Source: Streptomyces orinoci
GTDB lineage: Bacteria > Actinomycetota > Actinomycetes > Streptomycetales > Streptomycetaceae
Length of the DNA: 64,000 bases
Direction: 5' to 3'
NCBI RefSeq assembly: GCF_003121295.1
Contig: NZ_PHNC01000031.1
Location: 374,439 to 438,438 of the forward strand
In this document: one piece after another, positions 1 to 8,990 of the stretch
Numbering within the stretch: position 1 is the stretch's first letter
Layout: each line of letters opens with the position of its first letter
Made by a program: the position numbers and the translations under genes
The notes under the pieces: model-generated
Databases searched by the model: none
Seen by the model: the letters and a program-made list of their open reading frames with translations, nothing else
Told to the model about the DNA's origin: nothing

Positions 1-1449
1 GCCTGGGTGCGTACCGGGAAGCAGAAGTACTTCCACGCCACGAAGTTCTGGGGAAAGCTCTTCCTGATCAATATCGCCATGGGCGTGGTGACCGGCATTG
101 TGCAGGAGTTCCAGTTCGGGATGAACTGGTCCGACTACTCGCGCTTCGTCGGCGATGTCTTCGGTGCTCCGCTGGCCATGGAGGCGCTGCTGGCCTTCTT
201 CTTCGAGTCCACCTTCATCGGTCTGTGGATCTTCGGCTGGGACAAGCTGCCCAAGAAGATCCACTGTGCCTGTATCTGGATCGTCGCGGTGGGCACCCTG
301 CTCTCCTCGTACTTCATCCTGGCCGCCAACTCCTGGATGCAGCACCCCACCGGCTACCGGGTGGACCCGGCCACCGGCAAGGCGCAACTCACCGACATCT
401 GGGCGGTGCTGACCCAGAACACCACGCTGGTGGTGGTCTTCCACACCCTCACCGCCGCCTTCCTCACCGGCGCCGCCTTTGTCGTCGGCATCGCCTCGCT
501 CCATCTGTGGCGGGCCAAGCGGCGCCGGCTGCGCGGGGAGGAGCTGGGCGAGAAGCAGCGCCACCAAGTGGGCGCCATGCGGGCCTCGTTGCGGCTGGGG
601 CTGGTGGTGGCGGTGATCGCCGGACTGGGCACCGCCATCAGCGGCGACAGCCTGGGCAAGGTGATGTTCGAGCAGCAGCCGATGAAGATGGCCGCCGCCG
701 AGGCACTGTGGGACACCCAGGCACCGGCGCCCTTCTCGGTGTTCGCGGTGGGGGACGTCTCCAAGGGCCACAACAGCGTGGAGATCGAGGTGCCCGGGGT
801 GCTCTCCTTCCTGGCGCACAGCAACTTCTCCGAGGCGGTGCCCGGCATCAATGACATCGCCCGGCAGGAGGCGGCCCGGTACGGCGGCAAGCCCGATGAC
901 TACATCCCCAGCATCTTTATGACCTTCTGGGGCTTCCGCCTGATGATCGGCTTTGGGATGACCTCCTTTGTGGCCGGGGTCATCGGACTGTGGACCACCC
1001 GCAAAAAGCTGTGGCTGGCACCGGAGTTCCGCACCGGTGAGGACGAGGTGCCCCGGCTGATGCTCACCCGGACCAGGGAGATGGGGCCTTTCCTCACCAA
1101 GTGGTCCTGGCGGATCGGCATCCTCACCATGGGCTTCCCGCTGATCGCCAACTCCTTCGGCTGGATCTTCACCGAGATGGGCCGCCAGCCCTGGGCGGTC
1201 TATGGGCTGCTGAAGACCGGCAAGGCCGTCTCGCCCGGAGTGGGCCAGGGCGAAGTCATCACCTCCCTGGCCGTGTTCACCGTGCTCTATGCGGTGCTGG
1301 CGGTGGTCGAGGTGCGGCTGCTGGTCAAGTACGCCAAGGCCGGGCCGGACACCGACGAGCTGCCCCCGGCCAGGGATCCCCGGCTGCGGCTGCCCTCGGC
1401 ACGGACCGGGGCCGAGGCCGACGAGAAGCCGCTGACCTTCGCGTACTGA
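1..1449 (+). CDS. cydA: Cytochrome bd ubiquinol oxidase subunit I (5' end outside window)
   Basis: The catalytic haem-bearing subunit of the membrane cytochrome bd oxidase, which oxidises quinol and reduces O2 with high affinity. The reading frame is open from base 1 (it begins Ala-Trp-Val-Arg-Thr-Gly), so the GTG at base 7 is an internal Val codon; roughly 40 N-terminal residues, including the first haem-ligand His, lie off the window. Visible are the conserved EFQFGMNWSDYSRFVGDVFG stretch, the FHTLTAAFLTGA helix whose His (about residue 148 of the visible part) matches the haem b558 axial ligand, the QQPMKMAAAEALW segment and the GRQPW signature near visible residue 394. The quinol-binding loop is short, unlike the long E. 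coli form. It is followed after 33 bp by cydB, in the usual operon order. Promoter and any Rex-type site are upstream of the window. Confidence 0.96.
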   Translation, partial: AWVRTGKQKYFHATKFWGKLFLINIAMGVVTGIVQEFQFGMNWSDYSRFVGDVFGAPLAMEALLAFFFESTFIGLWIFGWDKLPKKIHCACIWIVAVGTLLSSYFILAANSWMQHPTGYRVDPATGKAQLTDIWAVLTQNTTLVVVFHTLTAAFLTGAAFVVGIASLHLWRAKRRRLRGEELGEKQRHQVGAMRASLRLGLVVAVIAGLGTAISGDSLGKVMFEQQPMKMAAAEALWDTQAPAPFSVFAVGDVSKGHNSVEIEVPGVLSFLAHSNFSEAVPGINDIARQEAARYGGKPDDYIPSIFMTFWGFRLMIGFGMTSFVAGVIGLWTTRKKLWLAPEFRTGEDEVPRLMLTRTREMGPFLTKWSWRIGILTMGFPLIANSFGWIFTEMGRQPWAVYGLLKTGKAVSPGVGQGEVITSLAVFTVLYAVLAVVEVRLLVKYAKAGPDTDELPPARDPRLRLPSARTGAEADEKPLTFAY

Positions 1450-1482
1450 TCCGGCTCAGTCGCCGAACGGAGACAACTCCCC

Positions 1483-2484
1483 ATGCACCTCCATGACTTC
1501 TGGTACCTGCTGATAGCCCTCCTGTGGACCGGCTACTTCTTCCTCGAAGGCTTTGACTTCGGCATCGGCGTGCTGACCAGGACCCTGGCCAGGGACCGCA
1601 CCGAACGCCGGGTGCTGATCAACACCATCGGCCCGGTCTGGGACGCCAACGAGGTCTGGCTGATCACGGCCGGCGCCGCCACCTTCGCCGCCTTTCCCGA
1701 CTGGTACGCCACCCTCTTCAGCGGCTTCTATCTGCCCCTGCTGGCCATCCTGGTCTGCCTGATCCTGCGCGGGGTGGCCTTCGAGTACCGCCACAAGCGC
1801 AATGAGGAGCGCTGGCAGCGCAATTGGGAGCAGGTCATCTTCTGGTGCTCGCTGCTGCCCGCCTTCCTCTGGGGCGTGGCCTTCGCCAACCTGGTACGGG
1901 GCGTGCCCATCGGCCCCGACAAGAACTTCACCGGCTCGGTGCTCGATCTGCTGGGCCCCTACGCCCTGTTGGGCGGGCTGTTCACCCTGGTGCTGTTCAC
2001 CTTCCATGGCGCGGTGTTCGCCGCGCTGAAGACGGTGGGCGAGATCCGTGACCGGGCCCGCGCCCAGGCCATGTGGTACGGACTGGCCGCCGGGGTGCTG
2101 GCGGTGGCCTTCCTGGTGTGGACCCAGGTCCAGTCCGGCAACGGCCGCAGCCTGCCCGCGCTGGTGACGGCGGTACTGGCCCTGGCCGCCGCGCTGGGCT
2201 GCACCCGGCTGGGCCGCGAGGGCTGGGCCTTCACCTGCTCGGCACTGGCGGTTGTGGCCGCCTTCGCCGTGATCTTCCTGGCGCTGTTCCCGGATGTGAT
2301 GCCCTCCACCACCGACCCCCGGTGGAGCCTGACGGTCGCCAACGCGGCCTCCAGCCCCTACACCCTGAAGATCATGACCTGGGTGGCGGGCTTTATGACG
2401 CCCCTGGTCATCGGCTACCAGGCCTGGACCTACTGGGTGTTCCGGCAGCGGATCGGCACCCGGCACATCCCGGCCGCGCACTGA
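1483..2484 (+). CDS. cydB: Cytochrome bd ubiquinol oxidase subunit II
   Basis: The second integral membrane subunit of cytochrome bd oxidase, 333 residues, close to the usual family length. It opens with the typical CydB N-terminus (MHLHDFWYLLIALLWTGYFF, then LEGFDFGIGVL), and the segment GPVWDANEVWLITAGAATFAAFP is the strongest family signature. About eight or nine hydrophobic helices are visible. The start ATG lies 33 bp after cydA, with a GGAG about 10 bp upstream. It works with CydA in the membrane and needs the CydCD exporter encoded 13 bp downstream for assembly. The three genes form one tight operon. Confidence 0.96.
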   Translation: MHLHDFWYLLIALLWTGYFFLEGFDFGIGVLTRTLARDRTERRVLINTIGPVWDANEVWLITAGAATFAAFPDWYATLFSGFYLPLLAILVCLILRGVAFEYRHKRNEERWQRNWEQVIFWCSLLPAFLWGVAFANLVRGVPIGPDKNFTGSVLDLLGPYALLGGLFTLVLFTFHGAVFAALKTVGEIRDRARAQAMWYGLAAGVLAVAFLVWTQVQSGNGRSLPALVTAVLALAAALGCTRLGREGWAFTCSALAVVAAFAVIFLALFPDVMPSTTDPRWSLTVANAASSPYTLKIMTWVAGFMTPLVIGYQAWTYWVFRQRIGTRHIPAAH

Positions 2485-2497
2485 GGGACCGGTTCAC

Positions 2498-5400
2498 ATG
2501 AAGCCCGTGGACCCCCGGTTGCTGCGGTACGCCTCCGCCACCCGGTTCTTCCTGGCCGCTTCGGTGCTGCTGGGGCTGGCCGGCGCCGGACTGGTGATCG
2601 CCCAGGCGATGCTGATCGCCCAGATCGTCACCGGTGCCTTCCAGCACGGCCGCGGCACCGGCCAACTCACCGGCCCGCTGGTGCTGTTGGCCGTGGTGGC
2701 GGCGGGACGGGCGCTGGTGGCCTGGCTCACCGAGCTGGCCGCCCACCGGGCCGCCGCGGCGGTCAAGTCCCAGCTGCGGATGCGGCTGGTGGAGCATGCC
2801 ACCCGGCCGGGCCCGGACCTGCCCGGCACCGGTGAGCTCACCACCCTGGCCACCCGGGGCGTGGACGCGCTGGACGACTACTTCGCCCGCTACCTCCCCC
2901 AGCTCGGGCTGGCGGCCGTGGTGCCGGTGGCGGTGCTGGCCCGTATTGTCACCGCCGACTGGCTCTCCGCCCTGGTCATCGTTCTCACCCTCCCGCTGAT
3001 CCCGCTGTTCATGGCCCTGATCGGCTGGGCCACCCAGGCCCGGATGGACCGGCAGTGGCGGCTGCTGGCCCGGCTGTCCGGCCACTTCCTGGATGTGGTG
3101 GCCGGGCTGCCCACGCTCAAGGTCTTCGGCCGCGCCAAGGCCCAGGCGGAGTCCATCCGGGCCATCACCGCCGACTACCGCCGGGCCACCCTGCGCACCC
3201 TGCGCATCGCCTTCCTCTCCTCCTTCGCCCTGGAGCTGCTCTCCACCCTCTCGGTGGCGCTGGTCGCAGTGGGCATCGGGATGCGGCTGGTGAGCGGCGG
3301 ACTCGACCTCTACACCGGGCTGCTGGTGCTGGTCCTGGCCCCCGAGGCATACCTTCCGCTGCGCGAGGTGGGCGCCCGCTACCACGCGGCGGCGGAGGGC
3401 CTGGCCGCCGCCGACCAGGTCTTCGCGGTGCTGGAGCGTAAGCCGCTGCCGGCCGGGGACCGTCCCGCGCCGGACGCCCGCCGGGCGGTGCTGAGCGTGG
3501 ACCGCCTGATGGTGCGCCACCCCGGACGGGATGCACCGGCCCTGCCGGAGACCTCCTTCGAGCTGCGGCCGGGGGAGACCCTGGCGCTGACCGGGCCCAG
3601 CGGAACGGGCAAGTCCACCGTGCTGAACGCGCTGTTGGGACTGGTCCGGCCGAGCGCCGGGCGGGTGCTGGTGGACGGTATGGATCTGGCATCGCTCTCC
3701 CCCGAAAGCTGGCGGGCCCAGGTGGCCTGGGTCCCGCAACGGCCCCATCTCTTCGCCGGGACGGTCGCCGAGAACGTACGGCTGGCCCGCCCGGACGCCA
3801 CCGACGCCGAGCTGCGCGAGGCGCTGCGGGCGGCGGGGGCGCTGGACTTTGTCTCCATGCTGCCGCAGGGCACTGACACCCGGCTGGGCGAGAACGGTGC
3901 CGGCCTGTCCGCCGGGCAGCGCCAACGCCTCGCCCTGGCCCGGGCGTTCCTCGCCGACCGGCCGGTGCTGCTGCTGGACGAGCCGACGGCCAACCTGGAC
4001 GGGGAGACCGAGGCGGAGATCGTCGAGGCGGTCCGGCGGCTGGCCCGGGGCCGTACGGTGCTGCTGGTCGTCCACCGTCCCGCCCTGCTGGCGGTGGCGG
4101 ACCGGGTGATCGACCTGGGCCGCCCGGACACCGGGCCCGGTGCCGGAGCCGCCAGGGAGGGCGAGCGGGCCGAGGCGCCGCCGCCCGCTCCGTCCGCCGG
4201 GGACGCGCCCCGGCCCGCACCCATGGGCGCACCGGTGCGAGGCGCCGGCGCACTCGCCCGGGTACGCGCCCAAGGCAGGCCCTACCGGGGCCGGTTCGCG
4301 CTGGCCATGCTGCTGGGGACGCTGGCGCTGGGCAGCGCGGTGGGCCTGATGGCCACCTCCGGCTGGCTGATCTCCCGGGCCTCCCAACAGCCCCCGGTGC
4401 TCTATCTGATGGTGGCCGTCACCGCCACCCGTACCTTTGGCATCAGCCGTTCGGTCTTCCGCTATGCCGAGCGCCTGGTCTCCCATGACGCGGTGCTGCG
4501 CGCCCTGGCCGGGCTGCGGGTCTCGGTCTACCGGCGGCTGGAGCGCCTGGCCCCGGCCGGGCTGCACCTCACCCGCCGTGGTGATCTGCTCTCCCGGCTG
4601 GTGGCCGATGTGGACGCGCTCCAGGACTACTTCCTGCGCTGGCTGCTGCCGCTGGGCGCGGCGCTGGCCGTGGGCGCCGTCTCGGTGGCGGGTGCCGCCT
4701 GGCTGCTGCCGGAGGCGGGAATCGCCCTGGCCGCCGGGCTGTTGCTGGCCGGAGCGGCGGTGCCGGTGCTGTCGGTGGCGGCGGCGCGCCGGGCCGAGCG
4801 GCAACTTTCCCCGGCGCGCGGTGAGTTGTCCGTACAGGTGGTGGATGTGCTCAGTGGTACCGCCGAGTTGACGGTGGCGGGGGCGCTGGGCGGAAGGCTG
4901 GAGCGGGTGCGGCGGACCGACGGCGCACTCACCGGGATCGCGCGCCGGGCCTCCGCCGCCACCGCGCTGGGCGCCGGACTGACCGCGCTGGCCTGCGGTC
5001 TGACCGTGGCCGCCACTGCCTGGGCGGGTGTGTCCGCGGTGCGGGACGGCAGGCTGGACGGGCCCTGGCTGGCCGTGCTGGTGCTCACCCCGCTGGCCGC
5101 CTTCGAGGCGGTGGCCGGTCTGCCGCTCGCGGCCCAGTACCGCCAGCGGGTCCGCCGCTCCGCCGAGCGGGTGCATGAGGTGCTGGACGCCCCCGAGCCG
5201 GTGCGGGACGGCACCGGCCCGGCCCCCGACTCACCCTTCCCGCTCCGGCTGACCGGCCTGACCGCCCGCCATCCGGGCGCCGGGGCCCCGGCCCTGGACG
5301 GCTTCGGCATGGAGCTGACCGAGGGCCGCCGGATCGCCGTGGTGGGCCGGTCCGGGGCGGGCAAGTCCACCCTGGCCCAGGTGCTGCTGCGGTTTATGGA

Positions 5401-6001
5401 CGCCGAGTCCGGCTCGTACACCCTGGCCGGCCGGGAGGCCGCCGGTATGGACGGGGACGCGGTGCGGCAGCTGGTGGGGCTGTGCGCCCAGGACGCGCAT
5501 GTCTTCGACAGCTCGCTGAGGGAGAACCTGCGGCTGGCCCGGCCGGGTGCCGGGGAGGCCGAACTGCGCCGGGCGCTGGCCCAGGCCAGGCTGCTGAGCT
5601 GGGTGGACGGCCTGCCGCAGGGGCTGGACACGCTGGTCGGGGAGCATGGTGCCCGTCTGTCCGGCGGCCAGCGGCAGCGGCTGGCGCTGGCCCGGTCGCT
5701 GCTGGCCGGCTTCCCCGTACTGGTGCTGGACGAACCGGCCGAGCATCTGGATCTGGCCACCGCCGACGCGCTCACCGCCGACCTGCTGGCGGCCACCGAG
5801 GGCCGTACCACCGTACTGATCACCCACCGGCTGGCCGGTCTGGAGGCGGTGGACGAGGTGATCGTGCTGGACGGGGGACGGGTGGTGCAGCGTGGGGCGC
5901 CCGGTCAACTGGCCGTGGCGGAGGGCCCGTTCCGGCGGATGCTGGAGCGGGAGGCGGCAGCCGAACAACTACCGCTTTCCATGGCAAAAGGTGCTTATTA
6001 G
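2498..6001 (+). CDS. cydCD: Fused CydD-CydC thiol/haem ABC exporter
   Basis: A 1167-residue single-chain version of the CydDC ABC exporter, which in other bacteria is a heterodimer that exports reduced thiols (cysteine, glutathione) and is required for cytochrome bd assembly. Two complete TMD-NBD halves are seen. The first half has Walker A GPSGTGKST near residue 366, the signature LSAGQ near 470 and LLLDEPTANLD after it. The second half has Walker A GRSGAGKST near 950, LSGGQ near 1054 and LVLDEPAEHLD. An Ala/Pro/Gly-rich linker near residues 545-580 joins them. The first signature reads LSAGQ instead of LSGGQ, so the two ATP sites may not be equivalent. Fusion is, to my knowledge, normal in streptomycetes. 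It is 13 bp after cydB and 9 bp before the kinase gene. Confidence 0.95.
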   Translation: MKPVDPRLLRYASATRFFLAASVLLGLAGAGLVIAQAMLIAQIVTGAFQHGRGTGQLTGPLVLLAVVAAGRALVAWLTELAAHRAAAAVKSQLRMRLVEHATRPGPDLPGTGELTTLATRGVDALDDYFARYLPQLGLAAVVPVAVLARIVTADWLSALVIVLTLPLIPLFMALIGWATQARMDRQWRLLARLSGHFLDVVAGLPTLKVFGRAKAQAESIRAITADYRRATLRTLRIAFLSSFALELLSTLSVALVAVGIGMRLVSGGLDLYTGLLVLVLAPEAYLPLREVGARYHAAAEGLAAADQVFAVLERKPLPAGDRPAPDARRAVLSVDRLMVRHPGRDAPALPETSFELRPGETLALTGPSGTGKSTVLNALLGLVRPSAGRVLVDGMDLASLSPESWRAQVAWVPQRPHLFAGTVAENVRLARPDATDAELREALRAAGALDFVSMLPQGTDTRLGENGAGLSAGQRQRLALARAFLADRPVLLLDEPTANLDGETEAEIVEAVRRLARGRTVLLVVHRPALLAVADRVIDLGRPDTGPGAGAAREGERAEAPPPAPSAGDAPRPAPMGAPVRGAGALARVRAQGRPYRGRFALAMLLGTLALGSAVGLMATSGWLISRASQQPPVLYLMVAVTATRTFGISRSVFRYAERLVSHDAVLRALAGLRVSVYRRLERLAPAGLHLTRRGDLLSRLVADVDALQDYFLRWLLPLGAALAVGAVSVAGAAWLLPEAGIALAAGLLLAGAAVPVLSVAAARRAERQLSPARGELSVQVVDVLSGTAELTVAGALGGRLERVRRTDGALTGIARRASAATALGAGLTALACGLTVAATAWAGVSAVRDGRLDGPWLAVLVLTPLAAFEAVAGLPLAAQYRQRVRRSAERVHEVLDAPEPVRDGTGPAPDSPFPLRLTGLTARHPGAGAPALDGFGMELTEGRRIAVVGRSGAGKSTLAQVLLRFMDAESGSYTLAGREAAGMDGDAVRQLVGLCAQDAHVFDSSLRENLRLARPGAGEAELRRALAQARLLSWVDGLPQGLDTLVGEHGARLSGGQRQRLALARSLLAGFPVLVLDEPAEHLDLATADALTADLLAATEGRTTVLITHRLAGLEAVDEVIVLDGGRVVQRGAPGQLAVAEGPFRRMLEREAAAEQLPLSMAKGAY

Positions 6002-6010
6002 GCTCTGGCT

Positions 6011-7672
6011 ATGGCAGCCACCGCTCAGCCCCCCGACCCCCCGCTCCGCGCCGACTCCCTGGCCCTGGCCACCGAGGCCACCCGCAGTCTGCAGGGGATG
6101 TCCACCGAACTGACCGCGCGGATCCCGCAGCTGCTGGAGGCCATGCGCTCGGTGGGCACCGGGCTGGAGCTGCACACCACCCTGGACCGTATCGCGGAGA
6201 CCGCCGCCGAACTGGCCGACGCCGGGTACGCGGCCATCGGCGTACTGGACGAGACCGGCGAGGGGCTGGCCGACTTCATCACCCATGGCAGCGCCCCCGG
6301 CGGCACCGAGGAGGCGGACCGGCTGGCCGAACTGGCCGCCGACCCGCGCTCCCGGGGGCTGTCCCCGGGGCGCGACCTGCTGGCGGTGCCCATCCAGGTG
6401 GAAGGCGAGATCTTCGGCAACCTCTATCTGGCCGGGAAACGCGACGGAGGCGAGTTCGGCGTCGCCGACCTGCATATGGTGCGGATCCTGGCCGCCGAGG
6501 CGGGCATCGCCATCGGCAACGCCCGGGTGCACCAGCAGGGCCTGCAGCGGATGCGCTGGATCGACGGCTCGGTGGCGGTCACCACCGCCCTGCTCTCCGG
6601 CGGCGACGCCGAGGACGCGCTGGCGGTGGTCGCCGAACAGGCCCGCCGGCTGGCCGGTGCCGACGCGGGCATCGTGCTGCTGCCGGACGGGGACGGCGGC
6701 CTGGAGATGGCCGCGGTGGCGGCCGGGCCGGACGACCGGTCCCGGCTGCTGGGCACCGTACTGCCGCCGGACCTGCCGGTGGTCGGCCAACTGCTGGCCG
6801 GACAGCCGGTGTTCACGGACGACGCGGCCACCGACCCCCGGCTGCGCAGTGCACCCGCCCGGCGCTTCGGCCCCGCCATGCTGCTGCCGCTGAAGAGCGG
6901 CGACCGGGTGCTGGGCGCCCTGGCCACCCCACGGCGGCGGGGCACCGCCACATACACCGCCGCCGAGCGCACCCTGGCCGGGCAGTTCGCCGACCAGGCC
7001 GCGCTGGCCCTGGTGCTGGCCGAGGCCCAGCGCGACCGGGAACGGCTGGCCGTCTACGAGGACCGCGACCGTATCGCCCGGGACCTGCACGACCTGGTGA
7101 TCCAGCGGCTGTTCGCCACCGGGCTGGTGCTGGAGAGCGCCCAGCGCCGCGCGGTGGAGGCGGAGGTGCGGCAGACAGTGGCCCGGGCGGTGGACGAACT
7201 GGACCGCACCATCCAGGAGATCCGCACCGCCATCTTCGCCCTCCAGCAGGAGCCCACCGAGCTGCCGGCCGGGCTGCGCACCCGGGTGCTGCGGGAGATC
7301 GGCACCGCCGCGGTGCCCCTGGGCTTCCAGCCCTCCGCCCACTTCATCGGGCCGGTGGACGCCAAGGTCGGGGAGCGCACCGGAAAGCACCTGATCGCGG
7401 CGCTGCGCGAGGCGCTCTCCAATGCCTTCCGGCACGCCAGGGCGTCCCGGATCGAGGTGGTGGTGGACGCCACCGCCCGGCTGGCCGACGGCCGGGAGGC
7501 GGTACGGCTGACGGTGGCCGACGACGGGGTGGGCATCCCCGCGGGCGGCCGCCGCAGCGGGCTGCGCAATCTGGCAAAACGGGCGGAGTCGCTGGGCGGC
7601 TCCAGTTCCTACGGCCCGGGGCTGGGCGAGGACGGCGGCGGGACGCGGGTGGTGTGGGAGGCGCCGCTGTAG
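6011..7672 (+). CDS. GAF-GAF sensor histidine kinase, DevS/DosS-like
   Basis: A soluble 553-residue sensor kinase with no membrane segment. Two GAF domains (about residues 35-185 and 190-345) precede a HisKA_3 dimerisation domain, where the phosphoacceptor is the His of ARDLHDLVIQRLFATGL (about residue 360), and an HATPase domain (EALSNAFRHARAS, VADDGVGIP, then GLRNLAKRAESLGG). This layout and the H-box sequence are those of the DevS/DosS redox and gas sensors. However GAF-A is short: the stretch that carries the haem-binding His in M. tuberculosis DevS seems absent, the chain passing directly from the LSPGRDLLAVPIQVEG segment to FGNLYL. It may therefore sense another ligand or need a partner. 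It starts 9 bp after cydCD, so it is probably co-transcribed with the oxidase genes. No response regulator lies beside it. Confidence 0.9.
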   Translation: MAATAQPPDPPLRADSLALATEATRSLQGMSTELTARIPQLLEAMRSVGTGLELHTTLDRIAETAAELADAGYAAIGVLDETGEGLADFITHGSAPGGTEEADRLAELAADPRSRGLSPGRDLLAVPIQVEGEIFGNLYLAGKRDGGEFGVADLHMVRILAAEAGIAIGNARVHQQGLQRMRWIDGSVAVTTALLSGGDAEDALAVVAEQARRLAGADAGIVLLPDGDGGLEMAAVAAGPDDRSRLLGTVLPPDLPVVGQLLAGQPVFTDDAATDPRLRSAPARRFGPAMLLPLKSGDRVLGALATPRRRGTATYTAAERTLAGQFADQAALALVLAEAQRDRERLAVYEDRDRIARDLHDLVIQRLFATGLVLESAQRRAVEAEVRQTVARAVDELDRTIQEIRTAIFALQQEPTELPAGLRTRVLREIGTAAVPLGFQPSAHFIGPVDAKVGERTGKHLIAALREALSNAFRHARASRIEVVVDATARLADGREAVRLTVADDGVGIPAGGRRSGLRNLAKRAESLGGSSSYGPGLGEDGGGTRVVWEAPL

Positions 7673-7754
7673 CCGGTCCGGCGGGGCGAAGGGGGGTGCT
7701 CCGAACGGTCCTCTGCGGGGGCGGGCAGCCGGACGGCGGGCCACGATCGCGTTC

Positions 7755-8897
7755 ATGCGATCTCTTTGTCGCTTTTCTCGGCTGACCGGGTGCTTTCGCA
7801 CGCCCTGTCCGGGGCGCGGCATCCGGCGACGGCGCATCGCAGTGGCCGTATGCGCCCTGTGCACGGTGCTGGCGCCGCTGCCGCTCGCCGAGCCCTCGGT
7901 GACGGCGCGGACCTCGGCCCGGCCACCGGGCCGGCTGGCCCGGGTCGGTTCGGAGGTGTACCGGCTGGCCCAGGAGGCGGGCCGGGCCAAGGAGCGCTAC
8001 CAGCGCGGGATGGCGGAGGTACGGGAACGCCGGGAGCTGGCCCGGCGCGCCACCCGGCGGCTGTACGAGCAGCGCCGGATCGCCCGCGAGCTGCACGAGG
8101 CCGCTGGGGCCGAGGCCCGCGAGCTCTACCGCACCGGCGGCTTCACCGCACCGGGCAGCGCACTGGCCGCCGATGACCCGGTGGAGCTGCTGACCCTTCA
8201 GGAACAGGAGTCCGAGCGGCGGAACCTGCTGGTCACCAGGGTGGCCCAGGCAGATGACCGCAGCCGGGCGCTGGAAGCGGAACAGCGGTCGGCGGCGAAC
8301 TCCTGGCAGGAGCTGGAAGAGGAGGTGGGGCGGCTGCGCCGGGCCAAGGGCGAGCTGGACGAGCAGCTGACGGAGGCCCGCGAGGAGCTCAGCGGCCTGG
8401 CCGAGGCGGCCGTCGGCCATGGCCGGTGCCGACCGGTGGACCGGTCAATTGTGGACGGGGGCGACTCCGCCCACCCGGCGGGCGAGGCGCGGCAGGGCTG
8501 GACGCGTCCGGTGCTGGAGTACCAGCTGTCCGCCGGCTACGGCGGCACCGGCGCCAACTGGTCCGGGGTGCACACCGGCCAGGACTTCGCGGTTCCGGTG
8601 GGCACCCCGGTGCGCTCCGTCGGACCGGGGACGGTGGTGGCGGCGGGCTGCGGCGGGGCCTTTGGCATCAGCCTGGTGATCCGGCACCCGGGCGGCTGGT
8701 ACTCGCAGTACGCGCATCTCTCGGCGCCCTTTATGGCCCCGGGGCGGCCGGTGCGGGCGGGTGAATGGATCGGGCTGTCCGGTACCACCGGCAACTCCAC
8801 CGGTCCGCATCTGCACTTCGAGGTCCGTACCACCCCGGAGTTCGGCTCGGCGGTGGACCCGGTGGCGTGGCTGCGGGGGCACGGGGTGCTTCTGTGA
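7755..8897 (+). CDS. Exported M23 family peptidase with coiled coil
   Basis: A predicted secreted or membrane-anchored peptidoglycan hydrolase of the LytM/M23 type. The N-terminus is Arg-rich (GRGIRRRRIAVAVC) followed by one hydrophobic segment (about residues 29-48), then a long charged, Glu/Arg-rich coiled coil (about 60-220), and the M23 domain at the C-terminus. The zinc-site pattern is intact: HTGQD (His near residue 272) and the HLH motif in GPHLHFEVRT (near 352). This resembles EnvC/NlpD-like or RipA-associated factors in layout, although the catalytic residues here are present. It is separated by 82 bp from the kinase gene and followed by a strong hairpin. Cell-wall remodelling during growth or division is an inference from the family. 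Confidence 0.88.
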   Translation: MRSLCRFSRLTGCFRTPCPGRGIRRRRIAVAVCALCTVLAPLPLAEPSVTARTSARPPGRLARVGSEVYRLAQEAGRAKERYQRGMAEVRERRELARRATRRLYEQRRIARELHEAAGAEARELYRTGGFTAPGSALAADDPVELLTLQEQESERRNLLVTRVAQADDRSRALEAEQRSAANSWQELEEEVGRLRRAKGELDEQLTEAREELSGLAEAAVGHGRCRPVDRSIVDGGDSAHPAGEARQGWTRPVLEYQLSAGYGGTGANWSGVHTGQDFAVPVGTPVRSVGPGTVVAAGCGGAFGISLVIRHPGGWYSQYAHLSAPFMAPGRPVRAGEWIGLSGTTGNSTGPHLHFEVRTTPEFGSAVDPVAWLRGHGVLL

Positions 8898-8907
8898 GGA
8901 GGGCGGT

Positions 8908-8933
8908 GCCCGGGGCGTGTTGTTGCCCCGGGC
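8908..8933 (+). terminator. Hairpin after the M23 peptidase gene
   Basis: A perfect 9 bp inverted repeat, GCCCGGGGC (8908-8916) and GCCCCGGGC (8925-8933), with an 8 nt loop. It begins 10 bp after the peptidase stop codon and separates it from the convergent HAD gene. There is no T-tract, as is common for Streptomyces terminators. Confidence 0.6.
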
Positions 8934-8990
8934 GCTCCGGTGGCGAGGGCGGCGCCCCCGGCACGTCGGTGCGGAGGGCGGTGCCCCCGG

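Noticed and set aside
2408..5176. 922-residue open frame opposite cydCD
   Set aside because: It is a high-GC shadow: Gly/Gln/Arg-rich, no family features, entirely opposite a well-supported gene.
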